This document shows, in pieces, positions 1-11,250 of a stretch of DNA of 64,000 nucleotides. This DNA is from Megascapheus bottae (Eukaryota; Chordata; Mammalia; Rodentia; Geomyidae), in assembly GCA_024803745.1 (NCBI GenBank), contig JANJXV010000043.1, forward strand, positions 4,981,518 through 5,045,517. The letters run 5' to 3'. Every line of letters begins with the position of its first letter. Within the stretch, counting starts at the first letter, position 1. A model generated the notes under the pieces. That model searched no databases. It was given only the letters and a program-made list of their open reading frames with translations, and had not been told where the DNA came from. The translations under genes were made by a program, and so were the position numbers.

Positions 1-507
1 GTCTCCATTACACTGGATCAAAGAACTCATAATAAAACCAGATTCACCGAAGTGGTATATGCAAGAATAAAAGACAACGTTTAGACCGAAAAATTCTTAG
101 CAGATAGATCCATTCGGACCAAATTCAACGCAAATATCCAGTCTCCATTGTACTGGATCAAAGACTTTGAATAAGAGAAATCAGATGCACTGAAGTTGTA
201 TACGGAAGAATAACATATGCAGTTCAGACAGAACAATTCTTAGCAGGTTATCAAAGCAGAAGGAAGTTCAACGCAAAAATTCAGTCTCCACTATAGTGGA
301 TCAAAGACTGCAACGAAATAAAATCAGATACTTGAAGTTGCATATGGATGAATAAAAGACCCTTTTAAGACAGAACAATCCTTTGCAGATAGAACAATGC
401 AGGAGGATGTTCAATACAAAAATTCAGACTCCATTTTATTGGATCAAAAACGTTGAGAAATAAAAGCAGACACACTATGGTTTGAAAAGCCCAGTGGAAG
501 ATTTTAT
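1..507. repeat. 143-bp tandem repeat array, left part
   Basis: Four head-to-tail units begin at about 1, 141, 284 and 427, each opening with a variant of GTCTCCATTAYACTGGATCAAA. Spacing is 140, 143 and 143 bp. Units contain a TGGATCAAAGAC core, an AGATACACTGAAG-like block and a CAGAACAATTCTTAGCAG-like block, and differ by scattered substitutions. The array continues at 6521 after an L1. It probably extends beyond the window start. Confidence 0.8.
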
Positions 508-517
508 GTCCATATAG

Positions 518-3500
518 TTATGTTTGTATTTCCATTACCATGTCCATAGCTTTGGGTATGCAGTTACTGAGTCCTCGCTCTTGTACTCTTTGGATTTGAT
601 AACCGCATACTAAGGATACCATGTGCCTTTTGTTCCTTAGGCCTTGACTTGTCTCACTCAACATGATTCGCTCTAGATTCATCCACTTCCCTGTGAATGC
701 CATTATTTTATCTTGTCTGTTGGCTATGTAGAATTCCATTGTATATATACCACATTTTCTGTATCCATTCATCTGCAGTAGGACGTCTGGATTGTTTCCA
801 TCGCCTGGCTATTGTGAATAGTTCAGAGATGAACATAGCTGAGCAGGTGTCTTTATAATATCCTGGGTCATGCTGTTCAGGATAGATGCCCAGAAGTGGT
901 ATGGTGGGATCGTAGGGAAGGTCTATTTTCAGTTCTTTAAGAAACATCCACACTGCTTTCCAGAGTGGCTGAACTAGTTTACAATCCCACCAGCAGTGCA
1001 GTAGGGTTCCTTTTTCTCCACAACCCCGCCAGCAACTGTCGTTTTCTGAGTTCGAAATCTTGGCCATTCTTGTTGGGGTAAGGTGGTATCTTAGGGTTGT
1101 TTTTATTTGCATTTCCTTTATGACCATAGATGATGAACATTTTCTCATATGTTTTTCTGCCATTTTAATCTCTTCTTCTGATAGGTCTCTCTTTAGTTCC
1201 CTCGCCCATTTAGTGAATGGTTTATTGGGTTTTCGGGGGATTACTTTCTTGAGTTCCCTGTAGATATTGGATATTACGCATTTGTCAGATATATTATTGG
1301 TGAATATCTTTTCCCAGTTGGTTGGCTGTCTCTCTACTTTTGCAACTATGTTTTTATCTGTACAGAAACTTTTTATTTTTAGGTAGTCCCATTTATCGAG
1401 TCTCTCTGCAATCTGTTGTGACCCTGGGATTCTGTTCAGGAATCTGTTGCCTGTGCCTATGAGTTCCAGTGTCTCTCCTACTTTATCATGTAGCAGTTTC
1501 ACAGTTTCCGGTCTGACGTTGAGGTCTTTGATCCACTTTGAGTTAATGCTTGTGCATGGCGAAAGGCTAGGGTTAATTTTAATTTTCTGCACGTGGCTGC
1601 CCAGTATTTCCAGCACCAATAATTGAATAGACTGTGTTTGTTCCGTTGTATATATCTTTGGCTCCTTTGTCAAATACAAGTTGCCTATAGTTATGTGGTT
1701 CTATTTCTGGGTCTTCTATTCTGTTCCCTGATCTTCTGGTCTGATTTTGTGCCAGTACCAAGCAGTTTTTGTTATTATGGCTCTATAGCCGAGTTTGAAG
1801 TTTGGTATTGTAATACCACCAGCATTGCTCTTTTTGCCTAGAATTGTTTTGGCTATTTTAGGTCTTTTCATATTCCATATGAACCCTTGGATTATACCTT
1901 CAATTTCCGTAAACAATGTCTTTGGGATTTTGATGGGGTTTGCATTAAATTTGTAAATACATTGTGGCAGTATAGCCATATTCACTGTGTCGATTCTCCC
2001 AAGCCATGTGCATGGGATGTCTTTCATTTCCTAGTATCCTCTTTAATTTCTTTCATTAGGCTTTTATATTTTTCATTGAATAATTCCTTCACATCTTTGG
2101 TTAAGTATATTCCTAAGTATTTTATTCTTTTGGGGGCTATTGCGAATGGGATCATTTTCTTGATTTGGCCTTCTGTTTGTGTATTGTTGGTGTACAAGAA
2201 GGCTACTGACTTCTGAAGATTGATTTTGTATCCTGCCACTTTGCTAAAGTGGTTTATTAATTCTAGAAGTTTGGAAGTGGAGTTTGTTGAGTCACTCAAG
2301 TCACTGCAAATAAGGATAGTTTAATTTCTTCTTTCCCTATGTGGATCCCTTTGATGTCCTTCTCTTGTCTTATTGCTCTGGCTAAGGGTTCCAGCACTAT
2401 ATTGAAGAGAAGTGGAGAGAGTGGGCATCCCTGTCTAGTTCCTGATTTTAAGGTGAATGGTTCCAGTCTTTCACCATTTCGTATAATATTGGCTGTAGGT
2501 TTTTCATATATGGCTGTCATTATTTTGAGGAATGTACCTCTTATTCCTATTTTTTCCAGTGCTTTCAACATGAATGGATGTTGTATTTTGTCAAATGCCT
2601 TCTCTGCATCCAGAGAAATTATCATATGATTCTTATCCTTAACTCTGTTGATATGATGTATTACATTGATTGATTTGCGAATGTTAAACCAGCCTTGCAT
2701 CTGTGGGATGAAGCCCACTTGATCATAGTGTATGATTTTTTAAATTTGTTTCTGGATTCTGTTGGCTAATATTTTATTGAGGAGTTTTGCATCTGTGTTC
2801 ATAAGAGAAGATAGGTCTGTAGTTTTCTTTTTTAGTTGGGTCTTTCCCTGGTTTGGGGATGAGAGTAATATTAGCTTCATAAAATGAGTTTGGTATTTCT
2901 CCTTCTGTTTCTGTTTCTCGGAAGAGTTTCAAGAGTATAGGTGTTATTTCATCTTTAAACGTCTTGTAGAATTCTGCAGTGAATCCATCTGGACCTGGGC
3001 TTTTTTTGGTTGGCATTTCCATGATGGCTTCCACAATTTCATTGTAAGAAATTGGCCTGTTCCATTTGTTTACCTCATTGTTGTTCAGTGTGGGTAGCCT
3101 ATATTTATTTAAGAAATCATCCATTTCTACTAGATTTTCTTGTTTCTTTGAATATAGGCCCTGGTAATACCTATTCATTATGGACTGGATTTCTTGGAAG
3201 TCAGTTGTGATTGTTCCCATGGGGTCTCTAATCTTGTTTATTTGAGTCTCCCCTTTCCTTTTTTTGATTAATCATGCTAAGGGTCTGTCTATTTTGTTGA
3301 CCCTTTCAAAGAACCAACTTTTTGATTTATCAATTTTGCATATAGTAGATCTTATTTCAATCTCTGAAATTTCTGATTTTATTTTTGTTATTTCTGTCCT
3401 TCTAGCTGTTTTAGAATTAACTTTTTCTTGCTCCTCTAGGTGTTTCAGTTTTATTTTAAGATTATTTACATGCTCTTCTTCTGTCTTTTTAATATGCACT

Positions 3501-4500
3501 CGTAGTGCGATAAATTTGCCTCTTAGAACTGCCTTTGCTGCCTTCTATCTGGCAAATATCATGTAACCCTTGTACTAATTACAATAAAAAAAACAAAATT
3601 CCTTAATGATGAATCAAAAAAAAGAACTGCCTTTGCTGTGTCCCATAAGTTCCTTTGTGACGTTTCTTGACTGTCATTACATTCAAGGAAGTTTTTAATT
3701 TCATTTCTGATCTGATCTATTACCCAGGGGTTATTCAGAAGTGTGTTGTTCAGTTTCCATGTGATTGAATGTTTTTTGACTTTGACTGCATTGTTCAGAA
3801 TTAGTCTGACTCCACTGTGGTCTGATATGATGCATGGGATTATATCAGACCTCTGATATCTGCTTCAGTTTTCTGTATGAACTATTATATGATCTATTTT
3901 TGAGTGTGTTCCATGTGCTGCTGAGAAAAATGTAAAAATTTTCGCCGTTAGTTGGAAGATTCTGTGTATATCTGTTAAGCCCAGCTGGGCTATGGTGTCA
4001 TTTAAGTCAATGCTGTCTTTGCTTAACTTTTGTTGAGTTGACCTGTCATTTGTTGAGAGTGGTGTATTGAGGTCACGCACAATGATTGTGTCTGAGTCTA
4101 TCTTATTCTGTAATTCTAAAAGAGTTTGTTTGATGAATTTGGGTGCTCCCGTGTTGGGGGAGTAGATATTTATAGCTGTAATATTATGGGCATGGAGTGT
4201 ATCCTTTACTAATATATAATGGCCATCTCTATCTTTATGTATTGATTTTACTGAGAAGTTAATTTTGTCGGAGATTTAGATTGCTACTCCTGCTTTTTTG
4301 CATGGTGCATTGGAGTGGAAAATTCATTTCCATCCTTTCACTTGGAATTTGTTTCTGTCTTTGGCAGTGAGGTGGGTCTCTTGGAGGCAACATATGGATG
4401 GGTGGTGTTTCTTAATCCAGTCTGCTGCTCTGTGTCTTTTGATTAGATTGTTCAGCCCATTCACATTTAGGGAGATTATGGAGAAGTGGTCAGTGTCCAT
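518..4500 (-). pseudogene. L1 ORF2 (endonuclease/reverse transcriptase), broken
   Basis: ORF2 nicks target DNA and reverse-transcribes L1 RNA. The start at 4500 is chosen because it opens MDTDHFSIISLNVNGLN, the usual L1 endonuclease N-terminus. An LNTPLS endonuclease block lies near 4060, a [20 protein letters not shown] reverse-transcriptase block near 2400, and the C-terminal cysteine motif (CWRGCGEKGTLLHCWW) near 1000. Several frameshifts and stops break it, and a small L1 tail inserts at 3541. The FADD catalytic motif is disrupted near 2310. The final open piece ends MVMEIQT-stop at 518. Not functional. Confidence 0.9.
3541..3622 (+). mobile_element. 82-bp L1 3'-end insertion inside L1 copy 1
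   Basis: A plus-strand L1 tail (CTATCTGGCAAATATCATG..., AATTACAATAAAA) is flanked by a perfect 16-bp duplication AGAACTGCCTTTGCTG at 3525-3540 and 3623-3638. After the first A-run comes a non-L1 stretch (ATTCCTTAATGATGAATC) and a second A-run. This looks like a tiny 3' transduction or a patched tail. Confidence 0.9.
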
Positions 4501-4838
4501 TGTCGTAATTTATTTTTACTTCTAGGTTTCTTTCTCTCTCTTTTTTCCCCTTTTGTGTTTAGTGAATTATAGATGTTTGCTTCTTGATCTTGATGGGGGT
4601 TCTTGATGTTCTACTATCTGTTCTCGATTAATTAGTATTCTTTGTAATGCTGGTTTAGTGTGCACGTATTCATAAAGCTCTCTTTGGAGTGAAATATTCT
4701 TGTTTCTCCCTCCAATGTAAATGCTTGTTTTGCTGGATATATCAGTCTGGGTTGGCAGTTGTTGGTCTTCAGGACATCAATGATGTTTTCCCAAGCTTTT
4801 CTTGCATTTAGGTTTTGTGTGGAGAGATCTGCTGTAAT

Positions 4839-5595
4839 TCAAATGTTCTTCCCATTATAATATAGCTCCTTCTTTGTTTTTGCAGCATTTAAGATCAATT
4901 TCTTAGTATTTGGGTCTAATGTCTTTACTATGATATGTCTAGGTGAGTTCCTTCTAGGATCTTGCCTGCTTGGGGTCCTGAAACCTTCAATAATGTGAGT
5001 ATTTTCCCTTTTGAAGTTGGGGAAGTTCTCTGCTATGATTTTGGTGAATAAAGGTTGCATACCGTTGTCCTGGAATTCGGCCCTCTCCTAATAATCCCTA
5101 TTATATGAAGATTAGACTTCTTTGCTGCATCTGCCAGTTCCTGGAGCTCTCTCTGGTAGATTCTGACTGATTTTTCCAAGGTGGCGATTCTCTGTTCCAG
5201 CTCTTGTGTTTTGTCTTCTGTTTCTGATGCTCTATTCTCCATCTCAGTCAATCTGCTGCTTAATGCCTGCATTTTTGCTTGAAGTGTGGACACTGAGCTT
5301 ATCATGTCTGCTCTGAGGGTATTAATCTTTTCTTCCATTTCTCTTTTGAATTTGAGGAGCTCTTTGGAGATTTCCTGCTTATGTTCATGGAATTGTTTTT
5401 GGAGTTCTGTTTTAATCTCTTAGTCATGTTCACAAACATCTCCTTGAATAGGGTCCTGTTTCGTGTCTCTTCAGGTGTCATTTCTTGGGATGGTGAGATC
5501 TCTCTTGTCCCTTCGCTCTTGTTACCTTTTGGGCTTTGCGTGGGACTTTGATTATTTATGTATGTCATAATTCTTCTTTGCACTCTCCTCAGCAT
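4839..5595 (-). pseudogene. L1 ORF1 (RNA-binding chaperone), broken
   Basis: Three overlapping minus-strand pieces make up ORF1. A basic, Ser/Gln-rich N-terminal part spans 5595-5302. A heptad-rich coiled coil with many Glu/Lys residues (MEEKINTLRADMIS onward) runs into the RNA-recognition part at 5338-5033. The C-terminal domain (ENFPNFKRENTHIIEG) is at 5060-4839. At least two frameshifts separate them. ORF1 protein would coat L1 RNA in cytoplasmic particles; this copy cannot make it intact. Confidence 0.85.
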
Positions 5596-5599
5596 CGAG

Positions 5600-6520
5600 A
5601 ACTGTTGTTTAGTTCACTCTGTGGTCAGTAGGTAGCGGTGTTTACTTGGATTGGGACCGTGGTTCTGGGAATATGTGAATACCTGTGGTTCTCGGCCAAA
5701 TTGATTCCTCTACTGACTAGGTCAGAGTTTGCAGTTTTTGCAGGTATTCGGTCCATTCCCAGAGGCTGTGTGCTGTTACACGACTAGCTCTCAGCCCAAC
5801 AAGTAGCCTCACAGTGGGCTGTGGGATGGCTCTGCGAGCTTCAGTCTCAGTGTGCTGGGCGGATGGTTGGTTTTCCTGTGCTGCTTCTAGGGGCGGGCCC
5901 CCGGCCAAGGATCTGGGGTTTGGGAGTTTCCAGGGGCTCTCAGCAGGGTCTGCAGCTGTCTGCTCTGTTCCCAGAGGTGGGGCCCAGCTGAGGACATGGG
6001 CTCCAAAGATGGAGCCTAGCCTTTCTGATTCTCAGAAGGGAGCTTGGCTGCTGGTCGGCCCTTCAGTTCCCTGCTGTTTGTCAGAGAGTCTGTGATTGTG
6101 GAGGGGCCCCTCGGTGCTGTCTTGCTCAGGATTCCCAGCTGGAGGATGCCCGGCTCAAGATCTGGGGGGACAGATGCTGGCTCCTATTTTCCCACACACC
6201 CCACCCTCTGTTGTAAGGCAGGTTCTCAACGCTCCCCACTCTCCAGACCCAGTGGCCTGGGAGAGGAACCTGGTGGATGGGTGGGAGCTGGGAAACCTCC
6301 GCCTCCCTTTGTGGGATGCTGGGTCTTGGCATAGCCCTCCTGTCAGTCTCCAGTCAGAGGCCTGGGAGAGGAACCTGGTGGGTGGGTGGGGACTTGGACA
6401 CCTCCGCCTCCCTTGGTGGGGTGCTGGGTCTTAGGGCCGCCTGCCTGTCAGTTGCCAGTCAGTGGTCTGGGGGAGGGGGCTATTGAGGGAAGGGACAGGT
6501 TTCTAAATTCCTTGCTCCCC
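5600..6520 (-). promoter_or_regulatory. L1 5' UTR / promoter region of copy 1
   Basis: GC-rich sequence upstream of ORF1. It contains two tandem units of about 110 bp (about 6240-6350 and 6351-6465) sharing GAGAGGAACCTGGTGG and CCTCCGCCTCCCTT. The same tandem design is seen in the 5' UTR of the L1 at 31.2-31.4 kb, so it is part of the element. Promoter function is inferred from position. Confidence 0.7.
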
Positions 6521-6712
6521 AAAGATCAATGCAAAAATTCAGTCTACATTATACTGGATAAAAGACCTCAAAGAAGTAAACCAGATACCCTGAAGTTGCA
6601 TATGGAAGAATAAAAGAACCTGCTTTGACAGAATAATACTTAGCAGATACATCAATGCAGGAGGAAGTACAACGCACAAAAACAGTCTTCATTATACCAG
6701 TTCAAAAACCTC
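6521..6712. repeat. 143-bp tandem repeat array, right part
   Basis: Two unit starts, GTCTACATTATACTGGAT at 6542 and GTCTTCATTATACC at 6685, are 143 bp apart and match the array at 1-507 in orientation and sequence. The L1 copy between them therefore splits one array. Confidence 0.75.
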
Positions 6713-7140
6713 ATTTTCCCTTTTTTGGATAACTTAAATACATTTTTAACAATAGACCCCTTTCCCTTGTCCTGCCCAGTATCTGACAGCCCCACCCAGA
6801 CCCTTAGTGGTAGCACAGAGGCCCTCTTCCTATTGGCTAGCTTCCCAGTTCCCACCTTCTCTTACCCCAACAGTATATAACTAATTGTCTGACGCATGAG
6901 AGCATCAGAGAACATGAGAGAATAGCAGATCAGATCAGCAGAGATCAGCAGAGAGATCTGATGCGCTTTCATGGTTAACACTGCTTCTGACTCAGCGTGG
7001 TTATTTCTTCCCCAGTAATTGGGGGAGGGCTGGGTCATCGACACTTACCATCTCGCTCGGCTCCCAGGGGACTACAGGCTGGCCCTGTGTGTCCCTCCCC
7101 GTTCCCGTGTTGCTGCCCCAGAGAGGAGCAACAGTAAAAT
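6713..7140 (+). other. Possible solo LTR or old promoter-bearing repeat
   Basis: The stretch has an ATTGGCTAGC block (reverse CCAAT box) at about 6832, a TATATAA box at about 6873, then short GATCAGCAGA repeats and a GC-rich tail ending GGAGCAACA. This order resembles U3-R-U5 of an LTR. I cannot fix the ends, and no target duplication is clear. Confidence 0.35.
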
Positions 7141-7162
7141 ATCCATGATAGAAAATTCACAT

Positions 7163-7407
7163 CCAACCATTGTAAAATTCAGTTTGTGGAGTGACCATCT
7201 CCAGACATGCATGATCTTTACAAACTAAAATGTTATACATTAAAAACAAATGAATCCTTCCTCATGAATATCCTTGACACAGTGCTCCTGTGTCATCAAT
7301 TACACTAATGAAGCCAGAAAAATACTAAGAATGTGTACAGTCAGGTAGGATTTACAGGAATGAGGGTTATTTTTTTCCTTTGCAAAACCATATTACAGAT
7401 GGATTTT
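7163..7407 (-). other. 3' flank of the olfactory receptor, shared with a second copy
   Basis: Sequence downstream of the receptor stop contains TGTAAAATTCAGTTTGT and ATCTTTACAAACTAAAAT. The same blocks in the same order lie downstream of the broken receptor at 22.8 kb (22508-22763). The duplication unit therefore included non-coding 3' sequence. Confidence 0.7.
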
Positions 7408-8370
7408 CTACCTCCTGATGTCAGCTCCTCGTTTCAACAGCCTGATCAGGACACTTTTGAGGTCCCTGTTCCTCAGGCTGTAGATGAAGGGGTTCAGGAA
7501 AGGAGTGACCACTGTGTACATCACTGAGGACACAGCACTGCCCCTTGAAGAATGTGACACAGCTGATTCAACATAAACACCAAATGCTGTCCCAAACAAT
7601 AAACACACCACTGACAGGTGAGAGCCACAGGTGGAGAAGGCTTTGTACTTCCCTCCTGATGATGGAATTCTCAGCACTGAACAAATAATTTTATAGTAAG
7701 AGAGAAGGATTCCAAAGATTGTAGGAAATCCATAAATGATAGCAACAACATATTTGAAGACATCATTTGAGAGTGTGTCTCTACAGGAAAGATCCAGAAT
7801 TTGAGAAGGGTCACAGAAGAAATTTGGGATTTCCAGTTCCTTGAAATCGGTCATCTGCAATGCAATCCACACGTGCAGCTGTCCTTCCAAGAAGCTGACA
7901 AGAAACGACAGCAGAACCAAGGAGATACAGAGATGAGGGTTCATGATGACAGGGTAATTCAGGGGGTGACAGATGGCCACAAAGCGGTCATAGGCTATCA
8001 CAGTAAGAAGCATAACATCCATACAGCCAAAAATGATGTAGAAGCACATCTGTGTGAGGCAGCCTGCACAGGAGTTGGCTCTGCTGTGAGTCTGCAGGTT
8101 CACCAGCATCTTGGGCACAGTGGTGGAGATGAAGCAGATGTCATCCACAGAGAGGATGGAGAGGAAGAAGTACATGGAGGTGTGGAGTTGGGGGTCAGAG
8201 CTGACGGCCAGGATGATGAGCAGATTTCCCAGCACAGTGATCAGGTACATGGACAGGAAGAGCGCAAACAGCATGGGTTGTAATTTTGGATCCTCTGAGA
8301 TTCTCAGGAGAAGGAAATCTGTAACCTGGGTTAGATTTCGTGCCTCTATATCACTTGGGCAACTGCTCAT
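7408..8370 (-). CDS. Olfactory receptor, family 7-like, intact
   Basis: A seven-transmembrane odorant-binding G protein-coupled receptor, normally in the cilia of olfactory neurons, coded by one exon. Starting at 8370 it is 320 residues. Visible class motifs are GNLLIIL in TM1, a MYFFLSIL block, [15 protein letters not shown] at the end of TM3, FFCDPSQILDLSC in the second outer loop, [13 protein letters not shown] in TM6 and [14 protein letters not shown] in TM7. An N-glycosylation site (NLT) lies near the N-terminus. No frameshift or internal stop is seen. The usual family start, before the ARNLT block, is an ATA codon here (8347-8349), so initiation should use the ATG at 8370 or one at 8406 (12 residues longer). 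Family 7 is my recognition from motifs; the subfamily is not known. Confidence 0.88.
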   Translation of the reverse strand: MSSCPSDIEARNLTQVTDFLLLRISEDPKLQPMLFALFLSMYLITVLGNLLIILAVSSDPQLHTSMYFFLSILSVDDICFISTTVPKMLVNLQTHSRANSCAGCLTQMCFYIIFGCMDVMLLTVIAYDRFVAICHPLNYPVIMNPHLCISLVLLSFLVSFLEGQLHVWIALQMTDFKELEIPNFFCDPSQILDLSCRDTLSNDVFKYVVAIIYGFPTIFGILLSYYKIICSVLRIPSSGGKYKAFSTCGSHLSVVCLLFGTAFGVYVESAVSHSSRGSAVSSVMYTVVTPFLNPFIYSLRNRDLKSVLIRLLKRGADIRR

Positions 8371-8406
8371 AAACAAAAAACACCTTGCTAGGAGAATGAA
8401 ACACAT

Positions 8407-9090
8407 ATCCAGAAATTGTCAACTGTATACATGTGAAATTCAAGTACATACAAATTTGAATTTTGCACCACCCATGCAATACAATATACTCATGAATGAT
8501 GGTGAAGTGTTGCATTCCCTTACTTCTAGAATCTTCTCACTCTGGGATGCCTTGTTCCTCGGGCTTTTTCTACATGTGAAGTTTCTACGTGTGACACACA
8601 GCTGTGTTGAAAAGCAAAGAACAACTGGGCTGGCTAGAGCAAGATCACCTGACAGTACAGCACACACTTGTATAGTGGGGGGAGCAGGTTCCAGGGAAGC
8701 AGGGGGGAATCTAAGCGTTTTACACATTTATGATGCATGTCTCTGTCAAGAGCCTATTTTTGGAGCCAGTGCCCAGACCTAGATCTAGGAAGCCTTTCCA
8801 CTGAGAGGTTGGGAGAGTAGGCTTTCCTGTAGAGATTGAGATTCTGGGTGGTAAACTGGGCTGGAGGATTTGTGGACCATCGACTGGGGGAAGGGCCAGC
8901 GGTAGGTCAAGCCACTAGAGCAATATTGGGTTAGGAGAACAAAGCAGATTCCCAGCCATTAGTGCAGTGAATATTTTTTATCCCAATGAAAAAACCCAAT
9001 CCCATCCGATTCTTGTTCATCTCTGACATCAAGCAGGCACAAATCTACTTCTGGTTCCTCTGCACTTGCCTTTTCTGGTATTATGGTAAT
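8407..9090. other. Region upstream of the receptor, nothing recognised
   Basis: No gene, repeat family or clear promoter was recognised. Olfactory receptor genes usually have a non-coding upstream exon, which could lie here but cannot be seen by eye. Confidence 0.4.
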
Positions 9091-9104
9091 TGTGGGGAAA
9101 TGGG

Positions 9105-9190
9105 TGTGTCCGGAAATGTGATATTGAGTGAAATAAGTCAGGCTCATAGAAACAAAGAACACTGAACATTCTCTTAAACATGGAAATTAG
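9105..9190 (+). mobile_element. Old L1 3'-end fragment
   Basis: ATATTGAGTGAAATAAGTCAG followed by a diverged tail resembles the conserved end of L1 ORF2 (the LSETSQ-type region). No clear boundaries or poly(A). Confidence 0.5.
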
Positions 9191-9369
9191 ATCTCAATTA
9201 TCAAGGTGTATGAATATATACAGGGTCTTACGTATCAATTCACAAACCAATTAAGTAAAGTATGGTAGGAAAGGATTCTGATGGAATAACTCCTTTCATC
9301 AACTCATCTGTTGTTTAACCAAATGAATAAGAGGAATGTAAACAGCCTGCTCTTTAAAAATATACATTG

Positions 9370-9595
9370 TTTCAGAGGCAGATGGCTCATAATTCTCATC
9401 CTAACTATTCTAGGGGCTGAGGCCTGAGATTCACAGGTGGAAGCCATTCTGGGACAGGGATGTCTGAGAAACACTTGTCTTCAATTAACTAGAAAAAGCA
9501 GGAAGTGGAGCTGTATCTTTCAGCAGAAACCTCAGGGACAGCACCCAGGCCCTGAGTTCAAGCCACCCAACCTACATATGTACTTGCACATAAAC
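9370..9595 (+). mobile_element. SINE, B1-like head with ID-like tail (dimer)
   Basis: A diverged CTCATAATTCTCATCCTAAC head, the CTTCAATTAACTAG linker and an ID-like tail (GGAAGTGGAGCTG... CCCTGAGTTCAAGCC) are present. It runs into a CA microsatellite. Confidence 0.75.
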
Positions 9596-9637
9596 ACACA
9601 CACACACACGCGCACACACACACACACACACACACAT
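9596..9637. repeat. (CA)n microsatellite
   Basis: CA dinucleotides with one CGCG interruption, growing from the SINE tail. Confidence 0.95.
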
Positions 9638-9764
9638 AAACACACACCACAGAAGGTTAAGCATATGAAAAGAGACAGAATGGCCTAAGAACCAGATCTC
9701 CGAGAGGGACACAAGGCGTATCTGCCAGTAGTTTCATTGATGTAACATTCTCTTGTCATTTTCA

Positions 9765-9880
9765 TCATCATCATCACAATCTTCCTCCTCCTCCTCCTCC
9801 CCCTTCTCCTCCTCTTAATCCTCCTCTCCCTACTATTTCTACTACTCCTCCTACTGGTCATACTTCTCCTCCTCTTTTCA
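9765..9880. repeat. Pyrimidine-rich (TCC)n tract
   Basis: Degenerate TCC/CTC/CTA triplets with few purines on the plus strand. Confidence 0.85.
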
Positions 9881-11139
9881 GTCAGCCTCTATGAAAAATT
9901 AGGAAACTGGTTTGAACCATTTATATACTGCTGCATTTGGTGAGCCACAAATGAGAATGAAAAGCACGGTAGGTAAAAAATTCTCCATTACATATACTGG
10001 TACCCCTAAACTTCAAACCCTACCTGCAAGTTCACTGAGGACATACCCTTTCCAGTCCCCTTGTGTGCAGGGATTTACATGGGCATCCTCACCCCCTGTG
10101 ATGCCCAAACCATCCTACCTGTCCTCATCCTGCAGAGAAGACATTCCTGAGAGTCCTTCACTGCCCATCCTGCCCCACTAAATTGCTTAAATTGCTCAGC
10201 TAAGACTCAGGTTGACAGATCTGAGGACCCCAGATCTGGTGCTCAGCACAAGTACAGACTCTGTCCTCAGGAGAGAGATGAAGACACAGAAGGGCAGAGA
10301 TGGTGGTGATGAGGAGACAGATATAGGACCATTGTGCTGGTGACAAGGGAGGGAAGCTCATCCTTGACTTCTATATGGCCTTGGAGGATTAATACCCACA
10401 GGTCACAATTAACCAACCTGTGTGTATTAACAGGCCAAGTTTTGGACATTTGACACACAGGGCTGACAGAATCATAAAAAAATCCATGCCAGGTTGAAAT
10501 TGCTTTGTCTAGCAAGAAGATTTATAGATTTAAATTTGGTCATTTATATTTATTTGATGAAGGGCAGAACCATTCCATTTTCATTTTCATTAGCATTAAA
10601 ATATGCTTTACCAAAGCCTTACATATTATGGACAAACTAGAGTAACGTTTATAATATTTGTGTTGTTCTACAATTGATCCACACAAAACATCACCAAGAA
10701 TATCATTGTTCTACCCTGCGAGTTTTATTTATTTTATAAATATTTTATTTATACAAACATATCCTTAACTTCCCAGGACGAAATACCTGCAAACACCAGC
10801 GGAGTCCCCATGCAACATTTCTTTGATGTTCCCTTATGATGGAGCAGAGTCCCAGGATTCACTGTAGCACAAGTATGGGGAATGAATTGAACTTGCACCG
10901 CTTGGAATGATCCAGAGGATCAAAAACATAAAGCAATAAGTGCACAGAGGTCCTACAGATGTGAGAAGGATTCTTAGTGGCACAGATTCCCCATTATGAT
11001 GAGGAATTGGGCAGCCATATGGAAGGAGAGCGGCCTGGAAAAAAAAAGATAAAACAGTATGAAGGATGTGAGGATTCTGCTGTTGGTAGATTATCAGACA
11101 TGGATGGAATCATCCCAGAGCACCCTCAGTGGGCCAATG
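9881..11139. other. Intergenic, nothing recognised
   Basis: No recognisable gene, OR fragment or young repeat. The open frames here are short and lack family features. Confidence 0.4.
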
Positions 11140-11250
11140 GATCCAGGAAATGTGGTATCTATAGATAGTCATCCATTAGTGAGGACAACATTGTATCATT
11201 TGGAAAGATCTGGAAAAAATTATGTTAAAGAGAGTAAATTAGGATCTATG
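11140..11250 (+). mobile_element. Old L1 ORF2 3'-end fragment
   Basis: GGAAATGTGGTATCTATAGA and TGGAAAGATCTGGAAAAAAT match the region before the L1 ORF2 stop, strongly diverged. Confidence 0.5.

Larger units (their letters stand above)
508..6520 (-). mobile_element. Nearly full-length L1 retrotransposon (L1 copy 1)
   Basis: Read on the minus strand it has a GC-rich 5' UTR (about 6520-5600), an ORF1 remnant (5595-4839) and an ORF2 remnant (4500-518). It belongs to a different L1 lineage from the copies at 25, 30, 36 and 60 kb: its fingers/palm segment reads [16 protein letters not shown] where the others read [17 protein letters not shown]. The lower-coordinate end lies almost at the ORF2 stop, with no visible poly(A), so the 3' end looks trimmed. 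It splits a 143-bp tandem array. Confidence 0.9.

Noticed and set aside
1..507. CRISPR-like direct repeats
   Set aside because: Units are contiguous at 143 bp with no spacer/repeat alternation, in a mammalian genome.
7801..8283. 160-codon plus-strand open frame
   Set aside because: Lies fully antisense to the intact olfactory receptor and mirrors its codons. The same antisense opening recurs at the other receptor copies.
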